Below, piece after piece: positions 12,967-22,093 of a stretch of 22,097 bases of DNA. The DNA is from a virus. The first letter of the stretch is position 1; every line of letters begins with the position of its first letter. A model generated the notes under the pieces. That model saw only the letters and a list, made by a program, of their open reading frames with translations, was not told where the DNA came from and searched no databases. Where the stretch lies: positions 1-22,097 of the IMG/VR virus record IMGVR_UViG_3300025138_000423; one strand, given 5' to 3'. The position numbers were made by a program, and so were the translations under genes.

Positions 12967-13971
12967 TTATGTATTTAAAATTAAGTTCACAGCATCATCT
13001 AGACTACCTGAACCCTTGAGTTTTGCCTTTTGGCGTTCACGAATTTTAGCATTTGGAGTAGCAGTTCTCTTAGCACCCGGTTTCATAACAGGTTTCGCAG
13101 ACTTAGTTTTTACCTGAGCTTTTGATTTGCCTGAAATTATGTCCTGATACCTCTGAGCGTCTAGCAAGACTTTAATAGCTCTTGCATCAGTTATATTTGA
13201 AATTTCATTATCGGTATAACCGTAATGATTTTTTCCAGTTGTAACCAAACGTTCCCTTAATTTGCCAGCTTTATTAGCATCAGCAAACGCTGGAATTTCC
13301 TTTTGAAGAATTTGCATTTGTTCTTGTAAATAAGCCTTATGTGCATTTTCTTGAGCCGCACTACTTTTCTGTGCAACTTGTTGAAGTTGTGCCATTTGGT
13401 TATTGTACGCCGCACTAGCTTCCTCAAATTCAATGTTCTTTTGCATGTACCCTATTGGGTCTGAATCGAACTCTGCTTTTGTTGGTTTCACCGGTGGAGC
13501 TTGCATACCATTCTGTTGGATTTGGTTATATAACTGAGCTATTTGCTCTCGTTCGTTGTTTAGAGCGGCATAGACTTGTTCAGCTTCTTTCTTTTGTGCT
13601 GACGCCTCTTGCATCCCTTTTTGGACGTACTCCTGTCCACTATAGCCTTGCTTTAAGTCCTCTAGAGTTACCTCACGCTCCTGTCCATCTACCTTGACAG
13701 TATGCATTGAAGGCTCACTAGGACTGGCGTCCTCTATTAGGTCATCGTCATCCTCAGCATCCGAAGCTTCAATTTCGACTTCTTCGTCTGTGTTATCATC
13801 ATCCAAGTCAATATCAGTATCTATATCAGTATCAGCAGACGTTTCTATATCATCTGTTATCTGAGGTTCTTCTGTTACATTTTCTTCTATTGTCTCTTCC
13901 GGAGCAATTAAGCTCGCAACAGCACTTTCTATAGTGCCATCCATTTGGTTTTCAGTCGTTGATTCACTCAC
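12967..13971 (-). CDS. Capsid scaffolding protein
   Basis: The 334-residue product has an extremely acidic N-terminus (about 22-85, Asp/Glu-rich), a short VKVDGQEREVTLEDLKQGY motif (93-111), long Gln/Glu/Ala-rich helices with coiled-coil character (about 112-235) and a basic C-terminus (about 280-320, many Lys and Arg). An acidic front, helical middle and basic tail that binds capsid protein is typical of phage scaffolds, and its place immediately before the capsid gene supports this. The HTVKVDGQ.. segment is common to scaffolds of marine podoviruses. The start overlaps the stop of the upstream small gene (ATGA). Confidence 0.85.
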   Translation of the reverse strand: MSESTTENQMDGTIESAVASLIAPEETIEENVTEEPQITDDIETSADTDIDTDIDLDDDNTDEEVEIEASDAEDDDDLIEDASPSEPSMHTVKVDGQEREVTLEDLKQGYSGQEYVQKGMQEASAQKKEAEQVYAALNNEREQIAQLYNQIQQNGMQAPPVKPTKAEFDSDPIGYMQKNIEFEEASAAYNNQMAQLQQVAQKSSAAQENAHKAYLQEQMQILQKEIPAFADANKAGKLRERLVTTGKNHYGYTDNEISNITDARAIKVLLDAQRYQDIISGKSKAQVKTKSAKPVMKPGAKRTATPNAKIRERQKAKLKGSGSLDDAVNLILNT

Positions 13972-14216
13972 GGTGCTGATTCTCCTTTGGTTTGTTTGTG
14001 ATTGTACATTACCTCATCTGTTTTAACAGAGTCGAAATAATCATCAATCTTTCTAAGCGCACATATTATATCGTGTGCTTCCTCACGCTGTTCTAAACTA
14101 GAATCAGCATCTACAAAAACAGCAATTTGCTGTTCATTGATTTCTTTTAAGGCTAATTGAAATACATCATCAGCCTGTAATGTTCGCATCTTAGCACCTT
14201 TTTCAATTACATGCAC
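13968..14216 (-). CDS. Small helical protein between portal and scaffold
   Basis: The start used is GTG 14216, which overlaps the portal TAG (TAGTG) and has GGAGGT 8 nt upstream; an ATG at 14189 with AAGGTG upstream would give a 73-residue product. The 82-residue product is mostly helical and acidic in the middle (FVDADSSLEQREEAHDIICA), with no cysteine motif or membrane span. I do not recognise a family. Conserved small genes at this place often encode accessory head proteins, and its overlaps on both sides favour a real gene. Confidence 0.68.
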   Translation of the reverse strand: MHVIEKGAKMRTLQADDVFQLALKEINEQQIAVFVDADSSLEQREEAHDIICALRKIDDYFDSVKTDEVMYNHKQTKGESAP

Positions 14217-16309
14217 TAGAATCGACCTCCAGTAACTGCTTGCGCTGGTGATTGGTCAGGGTATCTAGATTCTTGTTGTGCTGTTTTAATTTTTGCAGTA
14301 TCTACTGAAGTACCGTATTTACCTAATATTTCAGCTACTTTAACCATTAATTCTTGGTCAAGTTTATCACGCTCTCTATCATCTACTGCAATAGCTTTTT
14401 GTGCATCAATCTGAAGTTTAATCATGTTCATTTCTGCGGCTTTATCTGCTTTGTATTGTTCTGCTTGTACTAACGCATCAGCTTCAGACAACTCCGTATT
14501 TTCTTCAGCCATTTGTTGTTGTTGTTCAACTAATTGTTGTTCAATTTCAGGTGTCAAAGGACTAAAGTATCTATCAACATTGCGTACGCCCTGTAAAGCT
14601 AACATATCACCAAGAGTATTTCTTATACCAGTCATAGTTACCATGCCATTACCACTACCATATTGAGTCCAAATTTGCATTTGCATTTGTAGAGCTTGAG
14701 TTAGTGCCGCATGACGTTCCCCCTCTTGCCCAGTACCTACACCTACATTAACAGTCATATCCATGCCTGTATTCCATACTCTAGGGTCAATTGGTTGAAA
14801 TTGTCCGTTTAAACGCATCATAGTCTCTTCACAGCTATTTTCAACTAAGAGATGTAACATTAACTTAAACAAACGCTTCATGCCACCCTCGGCAATATTT
14901 CGAGCCATTACTTCAATCTGTGCTGAACCTTGTTGAGCCTGTAATCTTGCGGCTGTTGCTGAAGTATTCTGTAAAGCGTCAGGGTCTAATCCCATAGAAG
15001 CTTTTGTTACTCCAGTTTTGCCTTCAATAGCCATATCTAGGTATTGCATTGCTGTTAATACTTGACCAGCAACAAATGGTGTAGCAATATCTACTAGTGC
15101 TTGTGGTGACTTCATTCTGACTAAACCACCAATCTCATTGTTCATTAAATCATCTACGTTAACCTGTCCTTGTACATAACCCTGTCTAGGAGAGTTTGTT
15201 AAAGCTACGTTGTCCATCATTCCTCTAAGCATTGCTGTAGAAGAGTCTTGGTCGTTCATAATAAGGTCTGCTACACTTCTACCAAAGAATGTATGTGGCT
15301 CAGGGTCTACTTCAAATACTGCAAATGGTACTTCACCGTAAGGTTCACACTCTAATACTTCGCTCTCACCACCAGCTAAGAAAATTCTGTACATACTCGC
15401 TACACCAGTACCTTCTTTATCCATTTTCATGTAAGCTTCAGTAACTTGTACTTTCTTCATTGAAGGGTCTTGAATATTTTCTTCATCTTCTTGCTCATAA
15501 CCCATACGTTCAAACTGTTCTGTATCTGTATATGTACTGTCGGTACTTAATCCTGATAAATCGTGGACTTGGTCATGGTCAAAACCCATTGCTACTAAAT
15601 CACTTACACGCATCTCTGTCTTATGCGCCACTATATATGCATCACTTACACTTTTTGCATTTCTATCTACAATAAACTCTTCAGGTGGTACACCTTCAAT
15701 TTTAAGTCCACCAGTAGATTTTTCATGACTAACTTTCAGTTCATGCATTGGTTGTTCAATTTCTTGACCAGTTTCATCAGGCATCATCCGTAATTCTGTA
15801 GAATGCTCTAAGACTGTTACGTCATCGTCATTAACGATAGCCATCATTTCTTGTTCAGTTACATTTGAGTAATTATGAATTGTAGCTTCAGTATTGTCTT
15901 CCCACCATATTTTTAAAATACCTGTTTTTTTAACTAAGGCATCATGTATGGCGTCATTAAGAAGTTTATAACCATCTAGTTGTTGAAATTTCCAATGAGC
16001 GTATTTAGTAGCTTGTTCTGCATTATTAACATCTTCTTGGCTAGTTGGAACAAACTCTACAGGGTTCTCTGAGGACAAAAACACACGCATGAGACTTGGT
16101 TTTATGGCTCTTATTGTGTCTCTTACCTTTGTAGAAACAATTTTAGAGCGTCCTTCTTCTTCACCAATGTCAGTCTCACCTTCAAAGTAACGTTGAGATT
16201 TTATACGGTCTTGTGATATTTCACTTTCAACAAAAGACGTTGCAGAGCTTAATGCATCCTTTACTATGTCTTGAACATCATCATCACTCAATCTTTTTAA
16301 TTTACCCAT
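14216..16309 (-). CDS. Portal protein (head-tail connector)
   Basis: The 697-residue protein forms the dodecameric ring through which DNA enters and leaves the head. Portal-family landmarks include RSKIVSTKVRDTIRAIKPSL (54-73) followed by NPVEFVP (82-88), HDALVKKTGILKIWWED (122-138), PPEEFIVDRNAKS, PYGEVPFAVFEVDPEPHTFF, GRSVADLIMNDQDSSTAMLR and NSPRQGYV. It then has a long Gln-rich helical C-terminal part (EIEQQLVEQQQQMAEEN). The size and layout fit the P22/SU10-like portals of podoviruses with a helical barrel at the C-terminus. GAGG lies 7 nt before the ATG. It follows the large 774-residue virion gene and precedes scaffold and capsid genes, the usual order. Confidence 0.93.
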   Translation of the reverse strand: MGKLKRLSDDDVQDIVKDALSSATSFVESEISQDRIKSQRYFEGETDIGEEEGRSKIVSTKVRDTIRAIKPSLMRVFLSSENPVEFVPTSQEDVNNAEQATKYAHWKFQQLDGYKLLNDAIHDALVKKTGILKIWWEDNTEATIHNYSNVTEQEMMAIVNDDDVTVLEHSTELRMMPDETGQEIEQPMHELKVSHEKSTGGLKIEGVPPEEFIVDRNAKSVSDAYIVAHKTEMRVSDLVAMGFDHDQVHDLSGLSTDSTYTDTEQFERMGYEQEDEENIQDPSMKKVQVTEAYMKMDKEGTGVASMYRIFLAGGESEVLECEPYGEVPFAVFEVDPEPHTFFGRSVADLIMNDQDSSTAMLRGMMDNVALTNSPRQGYVQGQVNVDDLMNNEIGGLVRMKSPQALVDIATPFVAGQVLTAMQYLDMAIEGKTGVTKASMGLDPDALQNTSATAARLQAQQGSAQIEVMARNIAEGGMKRLFKLMLHLLVENSCEETMMRLNGQFQPIDPRVWNTGMDMTVNVGVGTGQEGERHAALTQALQMQMQIWTQYGSGNGMVTMTGIRNTLGDMLALQGVRNVDRYFSPLTPEIEQQLVEQQQQMAEENTELSEADALVQAEQYKADKAAEMNMIKLQIDAQKAIAVDDRERDKLDQELMVKVAEILGKYGTSVDTAKIKTAQQESRYPDQSPAQAVTGGRF

Positions 16310-16312
16310 CCC

Positions 16313-18637
16313 CTACCTCTGTAAAAAATTAGAAACACCTAACATTGCTTTGTCTTCTATTTCTGTATCTTGCATAACTTGTTGTGTAAAGTTAATAGGA
16401 GCAATTGTTAGACGACTTGCAATTAATTCTGAAATTTTTAATATTTGTGCCTCTGTAGCCTCGCCTCTTTTTACTGAATCATATAATTCTCTGTATTGTT
16501 TTCTTGCCGCTAAACCTTTTGTACCTAATAAAGCATTTGCAAGTTCTTTCATTATAAGGTTTTTTCTTTTACCAGTAATGGTTTTAGCTTGTAATACCTT
16601 CTGCAAAAGTTCTTGTCCAGCTAAAACAGGCTGTATATTTGTCATTTTATTAATAACACCTTCATTCAATATTTCATCTACATTGCCGGCGGCTATACCT
16701 CTTGAAGCTGTTTGTGAGCCTTGAGCAATAGTTGCTTTTAATTTGAGAGCTGACTCTGCCATTTCAAGTGTTTTAAATACGCTTTTAGCTTTTTGGTCAC
16801 CTAATAGAATTTTTAATTTACCTCTAACGTTATCTGTAGATAAAGTTTTAAGTAAAGTGTTCATTTGATTTAAGTCTATATTAGGAGAGTTTATTGTTGC
16901 TTTTACATTTGCTAACGTATCTTCTATAGACCCTCTTAAACCAAATCGAGCCATTTCTTTTTCAGCGTCACCAGCATCTGCCATAATTCTACTGACAGTA
17001 TTACGATTTACATTTGGGTCTAATATGCTTCCACCAATCTCTAAAGCATTTTGTCTTGTTATTTTGTCTTGACCTAAGCGAGTTGCTTTTGAATATGCAG
17101 ACTCTCCATTTTTAGGTTTACCAATGCTTTTTAAAACGTTATTTAATTTTGCTCGTAATGAATTGTACATCATTGCATCACCACTAACTTTTAAACCACT
17201 CTTTTTTAGTATGTCAGGTGAGCCATAAGCTAATTCACCTAAAGCGCGCTTAATATAGTCTAGTTGCAACATATTTGGATTGTTTTTCATCACGATAGTT
17301 ACGCCATCTTCAGCTATGTCAAAACCATTTTGACCAAGTGGCATACCTTTCATAATAAGCATGTTGTTCGCTTTCTTTATTGCTTCTTTCTTAATATCCG
17401 GAGGAATTAATGCTAATACATCATTAATAGCTTTGCCATCCGACCCAGCGTAGTTGATTTTTTGGTTATATGCTTTTTTGTAAGCCGCAGTTCTAGCTGG
17501 TGCAGTAGATTGAGCAAGTTCTTTTGCTATCATTGTTGCGTCAGCCGATAAACCATCTTTATCTTTTGGTAAATTAGCAATATTTCTGTTTAAACTGCTA
17601 TCAACACCAGCCGCAACAGTTTGCGCTCTGCTACCTACTTTTTGCACTACCGTAGAACCACCTTCTCCACCAGTAATTACTATCAAATCTAACAAAGAAG
17701 ATATAGCGTCATCTGCATCAGGTATTTGTCCTTGACTACCACCTAAACGTAACTTTTCTATCATGGTGTTTATTCCAGCACTTGTACTAGAAACAGTTGC
17801 TTTTATTATGTCAACTGTTTTATCACTTGTAAGGCTAAACAACTCTTTAATTTCTGCTTTAGTAGAGTTTTTAAGCCCATCTTTAATTCTAACCCATGCT
17901 AAAGCACCAACATCGCTTAATGCTTGACCACCAATTTGACCAAGTCCTCCCCATAAACTACCTGAGATACCTAAATCAAACATATTCTCACCTCTAGTCT
18001 GAGTACCACCAGTCTCATCTTTTCCTTGTATACCAGCACCTGAAACAGCACCTTCAGTAACTCCGAAACTTGCTCCCATACCAGCCATCATTAAATATTT
18101 TTGTAAAAAAGGTAAGCCTTGAGCAAATTTATACAATTTTTGTGTAGTTCCCATCATTGCTATTGGAGCGGCACTTGTAACACCACCAGCTACTCTTAAA
18201 GCTATGTTAGTCTTTGGATATTCTTCTTCAAAAGCCATTTGGAGTCTTCTTTGTTGCTCCATTTTGTCTTCACCCATAACAGCGCCTACAGCTTCGTCAA
18301 CGTATTCACCAACAAACATTGTGCCTGACAGATATGAACCGGCAACTGCACCACCCATGTTTTCGCTAAGTAAATGTTGATTCATTCTTGTTCTTTCACT
18401 ATCTGCAAATGTAGCATCGCCTAATTTACGAGCTTCTATGTTTTGCAAATTCATTTCTAGCTGTTCTTCTGTGTATGGATAAGGTTCTAACGCCGGCTCA
18501 CCCACTTCAGCTCGTGCATTTGGAAAATCTCTGTTTAATATATCACGTACAAGTTGTGCATTAGCTGTATCACCAGCATTCTCTAATTCCAAAATGCGTT
18601 TCATTAAAACATCTTTGGTAACTACTTGCTCTGCCAT
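16313..18637 (-). CDS. Large virion protein, probable ejection/internal protein
   Basis: The 774-residue product has no recognised enzymatic motif. It contains two glycine-rich hydrophobic stretches (about 148-165, GGVTSAAPIAMMG; and about 183-200, MAGMGASFGVTEGAVSGAG), with further Gly-rich hydrophobic sequence near 225-245. Long helical, Lys/Ala/Leu-rich regions continue to the end. Amphipathic or membrane-inserting segments in a large late protein beside the portal suggest an internal protein ejected with the DNA, as for T7 gp15/gp16 or P22 gp16/gp20, but sequence similarity is not evident. Its ATG lies in a TAATG overlap with the preceding gene. Confidence 0.72.
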   Translation of the reverse strand: MAEQVVTKDVLMKRILELENAGDTANAQLVRDILNRDFPNARAEVGEPALEPYPYTEEQLEMNLQNIEARKLGDATFADSERTRMNQHLLSENMGGAVAGSYLSGTMFVGEYVDEAVGAVMGEDKMEQQRRLQMAFEEEYPKTNIALRVAGGVTSAAPIAMMGTTQKLYKFAQGLPFLQKYLMMAGMGASFGVTEGAVSGAGIQGKDETGGTQTRGENMFDLGISGSLWGGLGQIGGQALSDVGALAWVRIKDGLKNSTKAEIKELFSLTSDKTVDIIKATVSSTSAGINTMIEKLRLGGSQGQIPDADDAISSLLDLIVITGGEGGSTVVQKVGSRAQTVAAGVDSSLNRNIANLPKDKDGLSADATMIAKELAQSTAPARTAAYKKAYNQKINYAGSDGKAINDVLALIPPDIKKEAIKKANNMLIMKGMPLGQNGFDIAEDGVTIVMKNNPNMLQLDYIKRALGELAYGSPDILKKSGLKVSGDAMMYNSLRAKLNNVLKSIGKPKNGESAYSKATRLGQDKITRQNALEIGGSILDPNVNRNTVSRIMADAGDAEKEMARFGLRGSIEDTLANVKATINSPNIDLNQMNTLLKTLSTDNVRGKLKILLGDQKAKSVFKTLEMAESALKLKATIAQGSQTASRGIAAGNVDEILNEGVINKMTNIQPVLAGQELLQKVLQAKTITGKRKNLIMKELANALLGTKGLAARKQYRELYDSVKRGEATEAQILKISELIASRLTIAPINFTQQVMQDTEIEDKAMLGVSNFLQR

Positions 18638-20307
18638 TAGTTCATATTCCCAAAAATCAAGTTCATTTCATCTTGTGTATATGTCGGCGTATCTTCTGAA
18701 ACTATGCGCGTACCAGTTGTTGTGTACCTTCTAAGAGGCTCAATGTCAATTTTTCCACGTTTTGGTAAATTTGGGTTTTCATTGTGCATCTTAAAATAAC
18801 CACTATCAACTTTAGCGTTATATTTTTCAAGACCATCTATGTACATTTGTAATCTAAACTTAGTCATGTACTTTAATGTATCAATAGTCATGTTTGGTAG
18901 ACCTGTCATTACACTAATCAAGAAATCTCTTTCTGCTGGTGTATCTAGTCCTCTAGCACCAATTCCTAATGAACTAATCATAGGGAATACGTCACTACCT
19001 GTCATAACCTTTGTAATTTCAGTCTTAACAAGTTTTTCATAAAGTATATCTCTAGCTTTTGCTTTAGCATCACCTGTAGAATTTTTGTACGCTTCAATCT
19101 CTGAGGCATATTTTTTGTCTATTCCTAATGACGTTACTACGCGTGTTGCTTGTGTTAAGAATGGTTGGAAAATACCTGTGTATGGTGCAACACCATCAAC
19201 GCCATCGTCAGCTTCTAATATATCTAATAAATTACCTAATTTCTCTACTTGCGTTTTAGCTGTATCAACATCTTGCATAATTTTTGTACTATCTTTAATG
19301 TACTGTGGCATATATTCTTTTAAATATAGATTACTAGCTGATTCTGGTGTATCCATTCCAACATTAGTATCGCCAACTTCAACACTTATTGAATCTCCAG
19401 CCATGTTGACATCAAAGAATTTATTCCAATCTTCAGAACCTTTACTAAATCCTCTGTCTGTCGCTACCATTTCAAGCATTTTATATTTATCAGTCTTACC
19501 ATCATCAGGAGTCATACCAGCAATTATATTAAGAGAAAGCTCTTTGTATTCTTTTTGAGTAATTTCACCGGCATCTAACTTTGCCTTTAAATCTGCTTCT
19601 TTTTGTTTATAAACTGCTGGGTCACTAAGACCCATAATTTGTAGCTCACCATCAGATAATAACAATGTGCCATTTGCATCAATGTTTGCTGGGTCATGTA
19701 AAATTTCCCACTTTTTGTCAAAATCACTTTTTGTAGCCGCCGGGAATAAAAACGCTCGTTCTTTGTCAGATAAAGTAGGGTCTCTATACATTGCTAATTT
19801 TTGTTCTAACGCTGTTGAAGGTTTAACAGTTCTTGCTTCATTCAACGCGTCTGTCGCTGGCAACAAACCATCTTCTATCAATTCAATTAGGTCTTGCCTA
19901 CCGTTAGGGTACTCAGGACTTTTTAATGTCCTTAAATAAGCAATAGTGTCATTGTTTTTTGCAGTAACTAATCTGTTCTCACTTATTTTTCCAAGTCTTG
20001 ACTCAAAGTTTGCCGCCATTTGTGCATCAGGTTCAAAACGTAAAGTATTAAATCCTTGCCCCATTCTGTAGACTTCTTCTTGGCTCATGCCTTGAAAGAA
20101 AGAATTACTTATGCCACTTAAAGCGCTTCCTATACCCATACCCATACCGCCACCAGTATCACCGCCACCTTGATGAGTTGCACCGGGCATTACTGTGCCA
20201 TCAGGCATTGTGTGTGTAGCTCCTTGCTCTTCTTCCTTGTTGTCTGCCATACCACCTAAACCAAGCAGAGCCATTATGCCTATTGCTCTATCTCCTATAC
20301 CAGCCAT
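18637..20307 (-). CDS. Large virion-associated protein, unidentified
   Basis: The 556-residue product opens with a short hydrophobic stretch (AIGIMALLGLGGM), then a Gly/Met-rich linker with GGG and GMGMGIG (about 47-60), followed by a mostly helical, acidic body. No catalytic motif is seen. The C-terminus has TRIVSEDTPTYTQDEMNLIF. Its size, linker composition and place in the ordered run before the portal suggest a structural or ejection protein. GGAGG precedes the ATG. It abuts the repeat protein upstream and overlaps the next gene by 1 nt. Confidence 0.7.
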   Translation of the reverse strand: MAGIGDRAIGIMALLGLGGMADNKEEEQGATHTMPDGTVMPGATHQGGGDTGGGMGMGIGSALSGISNSFFQGMSQEEVYRMGQGFNTLRFEPDAQMAANFESRLGKISENRLVTAKNNDTIAYLRTLKSPEYPNGRQDLIELIEDGLLPATDALNEARTVKPSTALEQKLAMYRDPTLSDKERAFLFPAATKSDFDKKWEILHDPANIDANGTLLLSDGELQIMGLSDPAVYKQKEADLKAKLDAGEITQKEYKELSLNIIAGMTPDDGKTDKYKMLEMVATDRGFSKGSEDWNKFFDVNMAGDSISVEVGDTNVGMDTPESASNLYLKEYMPQYIKDSTKIMQDVDTAKTQVEKLGNLLDILEADDGVDGVAPYTGIFQPFLTQATRVVTSLGIDKKYASEIEAYKNSTGDAKAKARDILYEKLVKTEITKVMTGSDVFPMISSLGIGARGLDTPAERDFLISVMTGLPNMTIDTLKYMTKFRLQMYIDGLEKYNAKVDSGYFKMHNENPNLPKRGKIDIEPLRRYTTTGTRIVSEDTPTYTQDEMNLIFGNMN

Positions 20308-21725
20308 TACTGACCTCCTGTGTAAGCACCTGACATAGCTGTCAAATAATCAAATATTCCATTTTGTTTTGTCTCTTGCGTGCTTGTTGTGCCAACGTTA
20401 GGAGTTTGTCCAAGTGCTTGGTTAACATAGCCAATACTGTTAGCGCCTTGGTTAGAATATCCTTGGAATTGTTGTTTAGCCGCATCCATAAGAGCTTGTT
20501 GCATAGCTTGTTGTTGAGCGCCTTGCATAGCCAAGTTATTATTGACTGTTTGCCCCATGTTAAATCCAAGATTAGCAGTCTGACCTAATTGATTAGCCGC
20601 ACCAAGTCTTAATTGATTACCTTGTAAGCCAGCGTTTTGATTAGCTAATGAAGCTTGCAACTGGTTTTGTATATCTTGTTGTCCAGCCGCTTGGTTAGCT
20701 AGTTGACCTTGCATATTGTATTGCTGATTCATACCACCAGCTTGTAATGCATTGCCTTGATTTGCTAGTCCAGCTTGCATGCCAGCAGATTGATTTGCCA
20801 AGCCAGCCTGTAAAGCGTTACCCTGATTTGCTAATGCACCTTGCATGCCATACTGTTGGTTCATACCTTGAGCTTGTAAAGCATTCTGTTGGTTTGCTAG
20901 TTGTCCTTGCATGCCAGCCTGTTGATTCATTCCAGCCGCTTGAAGTGCGTTTTGTTGATTCGCAAGTCCAGCTTGTATTGCATTCTGTTGATTAGCTTGA
21001 GAGGCTTGTAATCCAGCTCCTTGGTTTGCTAATTGACCTTGCATGTTAGTGTTAATATCAAATTGACTACCAGCTTGGTTAGCCATCTGTGAATTAAAAT
21101 TGTTTGCTATATCTTGACCAGCCATTGCTTGTGCATTTTGGAAACCAGCTTGTCTAAGTCCAGCAGATGATTGTGCTAATTGTTGTGCTACACCTCTACC
21201 CATTTCACCCATAGCAACACCATGTCTTGAGCCGCCAAAGCCTCCAGCCGCTTGTGCCTGTGCGCCTAGCATGTCTAATCCCATGTTTGCACCACGTAAG
21301 ATGTCAGCCTCATTAGCCTTAATTACTGAATCTGTATATGGGTTCATGTAAGGGGTCATTGATGTATTACGCATCATTTGAGCCTGTACTTGAGGTGTTA
21401 ATGCTTGTTGACCTATTTGTTGAGCCGCAATATTTGAGCCAGCAACATTAGTTCCTGAAACATTATTTAAGGCTGGATTTACATTTGAGCCAGTAACATT
21501 GTAATTAGCTGGGTTTACATTTGAGCCAGCAACGTTTGTAGCGTTTACATTTGAGCCAGCTACACTTGTTGGATTAACTGAAGAGCTTGTTCCAGCAACA
21601 CCTACTTGACTCGGTGTGTAAGCCATTCCAGCCGCCGCTCCCATTCCAGCACCTTGTATTCCTTGAGCCGCTAGGCTGTTAATATTTGGTGGAGTCTTCT
21701 GACCTCCGGGTACTTGTCCAGCCAT
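20307..21725 (-). CDS. Virion protein with hendecad repeats
   Basis: The 472-residue product has four parts. The first is a Gly/Ala-rich front with SNVNP-type repeats (about 55-100). The second is a conserved segment NPYTDSVIKANEADILRGA (128-146) with AQAQAAGGFGGSRHGV (155-170), familiar from ejection- or tail-associated proteins of many podoviruses (motif AFGGSRxGV). The third is 11 tandem 11-residue repeats (228-348), built on [LMI]Q[AG]xxxNQxx[AG]. The last is a Gln-rich helical end. Eleven-residue periodicity is the mark of hendecad coiled coils, so an extended or bundled rod is likely. GGAGGT precedes the ATG. Membrane-spanning or DNA-ejection roles are possible but unproven. Confidence 0.8.
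   Translation of the reverse strand: MAGQVPGGQKTPPNINSLAAQGIQGAGMGAAAGMAYTPSQVGVAGTSSSVNPTSVAGSNVNATNVAGSNVNPANYNVTGSNVNPALNNVSGTNVAGSNIAAQQIGQQALTPQVQAQMMRNTSMTPYMNPYTDSVIKANEADILRGANMGLDMLGAQAQAAGGFGGSRHGVAMGEMGRGVAQQLAQSSAGLRQAGFQNAQAMAGQDIANNFNSQMANQAGSQFDINTNMQGQLANQGAGLQASQANQQNAIQAGLANQQNALQAAGMNQQAGMQGQLANQQNALQAQGMNQQYGMQGALANQGNALQAGLANQSAGMQAGLANQGNALQAGGMNQQYNMQGQLANQAAGQQDIQNQLQASLANQNAGLQGNQLRLGAANQLGQTANLGFNMGQTVNNNLAMQGAQQQAMQQALMDAAKQQFQGYSNQGANSIGYVNQALGQTPNVGTTSTQETKQNGIFDYLTAMSGAYTGGQ
20682..21044 (-). repeat. Eleven tandem 33-bp coding repeats
   Basis: The repeats encode residues 228-348 of the preceding product as 11 consecutive 11-residue units with no interruption, for example LQASQANQQNA, IQAGLANQQNA, LQAAGMNQQAG and MQGQLANQQNA. 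LANQ-type and GMNQ-type units partly alternate, hinting at past 66-bp duplications. The nucleotide copies differ at many third positions, so the array is old and selected at protein level. Confidence 0.85.
21426..21563 (-). repeat. Degenerate SNVNP coding repeats
   Basis: Residues about 55-100 of the repeat protein contain repeated units of the form V[AST]G[ST]NVN[AP], with spacing of 10-12 residues (VAGSNVNATN, VAGSNVNPANYN, VTGSNVNPALNN, VSGTN, VAGSNIAA). This second array differs in sequence and period from the hendecad array in the same gene. It suggests an extended beta or linker segment. Confidence 0.6.
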
Positions 21726-22093
21726 TATAGACCTCCATATAAACTTGTACGTGGTCGGTAATTACTTGTTAATTTTTTAGCTTTTACTGCGTTTTGATGT
21801 GCTATGTCTTTTGCTTTAGGAACATAGGTTGATTTTTGACCGTATGCACTATCTAATTGACTAACATAACTTCCCGGACTTATTTGTGCTAAATGACTTG
21901 CTTTATCTTTTGCATTGTAAGTGTTGTAATCATATGGATTATAATTAGATTGAGGATTTCCTCCTCCGCCACCACCGCCGCCGCCACCGCCACCGCCTAA
22001 ATTTTGTGGTGCGGCATTAACTGGCACTTCATTACCAAACAATGAGTCATAAGCATCTACAGTATCACCGTAGTTTGCTTTTAACTCTGTCAT
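21725..22093 (-). CDS. Polyglycine-containing virion protein, possibly 5'-incomplete
   Basis: The 122-residue product has an acidic start (MTELKANYGDTVDAYDSLFG), an uninterrupted run of 13 glycines (33-45), a Tyr/Asn-rich segment (NPYDYNTYN at 52-60) and a basic C-terminus rich in Lys and Arg. The gene lies 4 nt from the window edge, so no ribosome site can be checked, and the frame is still open at the edge. The true start may be further upstream. It is the first visible gene of the late operon. Function is not recognised; the flexible glycine linker and basic tail suggest a structural adaptor. Confidence 0.65.
   Translation of the reverse strand: MTELKANYGDTVDAYDSLFGNEVPVNAAPQNLGGGGGGGGGGGGGNPQSNYNPYDYNTYNAKDKASHLAQISPGSYVSQLDSAYGQKSTYVPKAKDIAHQNAVKAKKLTSNYRPRTSLYGGL

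Noticed and set aside
13455-13697. 80-codon plus-strand frame inside the scaffold gene, and similar plus-strand frames inside portal and the large virion genes
   Set aside because: They have no ribosome sites and no recognisable domains, and lie antisense to strongly supported genes.
20682-21044. 33-bp repeats considered as a CRISPR array
   Set aside because: The repeats are contiguous, diverged, in frame and without spacers. They encode an 11-residue protein repeat.
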